Positions 6,836 through 7,371 of a stretch of DNA of 7,371 nucleotides are shown piece after piece (position 1 is the first letter of the stretch; every line of letters begins with the position of its first letter). Made by a program: the position numbers and the translations under genes. This stretch comes from Calditrichota bacterium (GTDB lineage Bacteria > Zhuqueibacterota > Zhuqueibacteria > Oleimicrobiales > Geothermoviventaceae): assembly GCA_013152765.1 (NCBI GenBank), contig JAADFT010000353.1:1-7371 (forward strand). The letters are read 5' to 3'. The notes beneath the pieces were generated by a model that did no database searches, was not told the DNA's origin, and saw only the letters and a program-made list of their open reading frames with translations.

Positions 6836-7371
6836 CTACGAAGCTGCGCCTTTCACGGACAACTCTCCCAGCTTCGAAAAGACTCCCTTGAGTGTCGGGT
6901 ACAGCCCGCGGTACACGCCGTAGTACTCCTCGTACACGGCGGTGGCCGCCGGGTCCGGATCTGTCTGCGAAACCACCTTGATGGCGGTCCTGCACGCCTC
7001 CGGGACGCTCGGGAAAGCCCCGGTTCCAACCGCAGCCAGAAGAGCGACGCCGTAAGCCGGTCCCTCCTCGGCGTTGGTTGTTACCACCGGTAGCCCAAAG
7101 ACATTCGCCAGGATTTGCCGCCACAGCGGGCTCCGGGCGCCGCCACCGGACGCCCTGATCTGCTGAATCGGCACTCCCAGGTCTCGCATGATTTCGAGCG
7201 AGTCACGCAGTCCAAACGCGACGCCTTCCAGTACGGCCCGAACAAGGTGCCCTTTTCCGTGGCGAAGACTGAGCCCGACGAAGACGCCGCGCGCGTTCGG
7301 GTCGGGGTACGGCGTGCGTTCGCCCGCAAGGTACGGCAGGAACACCAGGCCCTCCGCGCCCGCTGGCGTTC
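6836..7371 (-). CDS. xylB: FGGY-family carbohydrate kinase, probably xylulokinase, C-terminal part
   Basis: Phosphorylates a sugar with ATP; the closest match by motif is xylulokinase, which makes xylulose-5-phosphate for the pentose phosphate pathway. Only the last 177 residues lie in the window and the start is beyond base 7371. Visible features of the FGGY C-terminal (ATP-binding) domain are PYLAGERTP at fragment residues 12-20, DPNARGVFVGLSLRHG at 23-38, the ATP-site ASGGGARSPLW at 73-83, and EEGPAYGVALLAAVGTG at 101-117. The GERTP plus PNARG pattern favours xylulokinase over glycerol kinase, but gluconate or other pentulose kinases cannot be excluded without the N-terminal substrate-binding domain. 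The C-terminus is complete, ending at a TAG at 6838-6836. It is transcribed away from the window edge and opposite to the trehalose operon. Confidence 0.88.
   Translation of the reverse strand, partial: TPAGAEGLVFLPYLAGERTPYPDPNARGVFVGLSLRHGKGHLVRAVLEGVAFGLRDSLEIMRDLGVPIQQIRASGGGARSPLWRQILANVFGLPVVTTNAEEGPAYGVALLAAVGTGAFPSVPEACRTAIKVVSQTDPDPAATAVYEEYYGVYRGLYPTLKGVFSKLGELSVKGAAS

Noticed and set aside
6443..7093. Plus-strand open frame (216 codons) across the intergenic stretch and kinase gene
   Set aside because: It is antisense to two supported genes and its translation has no recognisable domain.
1..7371. CRISPR arrays, tRNA or rRNA genes, insertion sequences, prophage or defence genes
   Set aside because: I found no repeated spacer pattern, no tRNA T-arm in a foldable context, no transposase or integrase motifs and no terminal inverted repeats.

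Overview
The window is a stretch of bacterial chromosome with about 60% G+C, judged by eye from sample lines. Coding is dense on both flanks and there is no sign of phage, insertion sequences, CRISPR arrays, rRNA or tRNA. No marker gene fixes the taxon. The free-standing trehalose-6-phosphate phosphatase and synthase, the MalF/MalG-type sugar permeases and the FGGY kinase would fit a free-living heterotroph, perhaps from a thermophilic or stress-exposed lineage such as Chloroflexota/Thermomicrobia or Armatimonadota. That assignment is inference only.

Bases 3-6012 (+ strand) look like one trehalose/sugar operon. In order they hold: the C-terminal part of a sugar ABC transporter substrate-binding protein, cut by the window edge; a MalF-type permease; a 229-base gap; a MalG-type permease; trehalose-6-phosphate phosphatase (otsB); an MscS-family mechanosensitive channel whose frame is broken near base 3799; and trehalose-6-phosphate synthase (otsA). 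Start and stop codons overlap at 704-707 (ATGA), 2636-2639 (ATGA), 3439-3442 (ATGA) and, for one possible otsA start, 4511-4515 (TGATG). These overlaps support co-transcription and translational coupling. No ATPase subunit is present in the window.

Taken together, the operon pairs import of a disaccharide-like sugar with synthesis of trehalose from nucleotide-activated glucose and glucose-6-phosphate. A tension-gated channel that could vent solutes during osmotic downshock sits between the two biosynthetic genes. This is consistent with osmotic, heat or drying protection through trehalose.

Bases 6013-6081 are a short convergent intergenic stretch with a small hairpin but no T-run. On the minus strand, 6082-6474 encodes a 130-residue protein I do not recognise, preceded by a very strong ribosome binding site. 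Bases 6488-6835 are non-coding as far as I can see. Bases 6836-7371 are the C-terminal part of an FGGY carbohydrate kinase, most like xylulokinase, whose start lies beyond the window.
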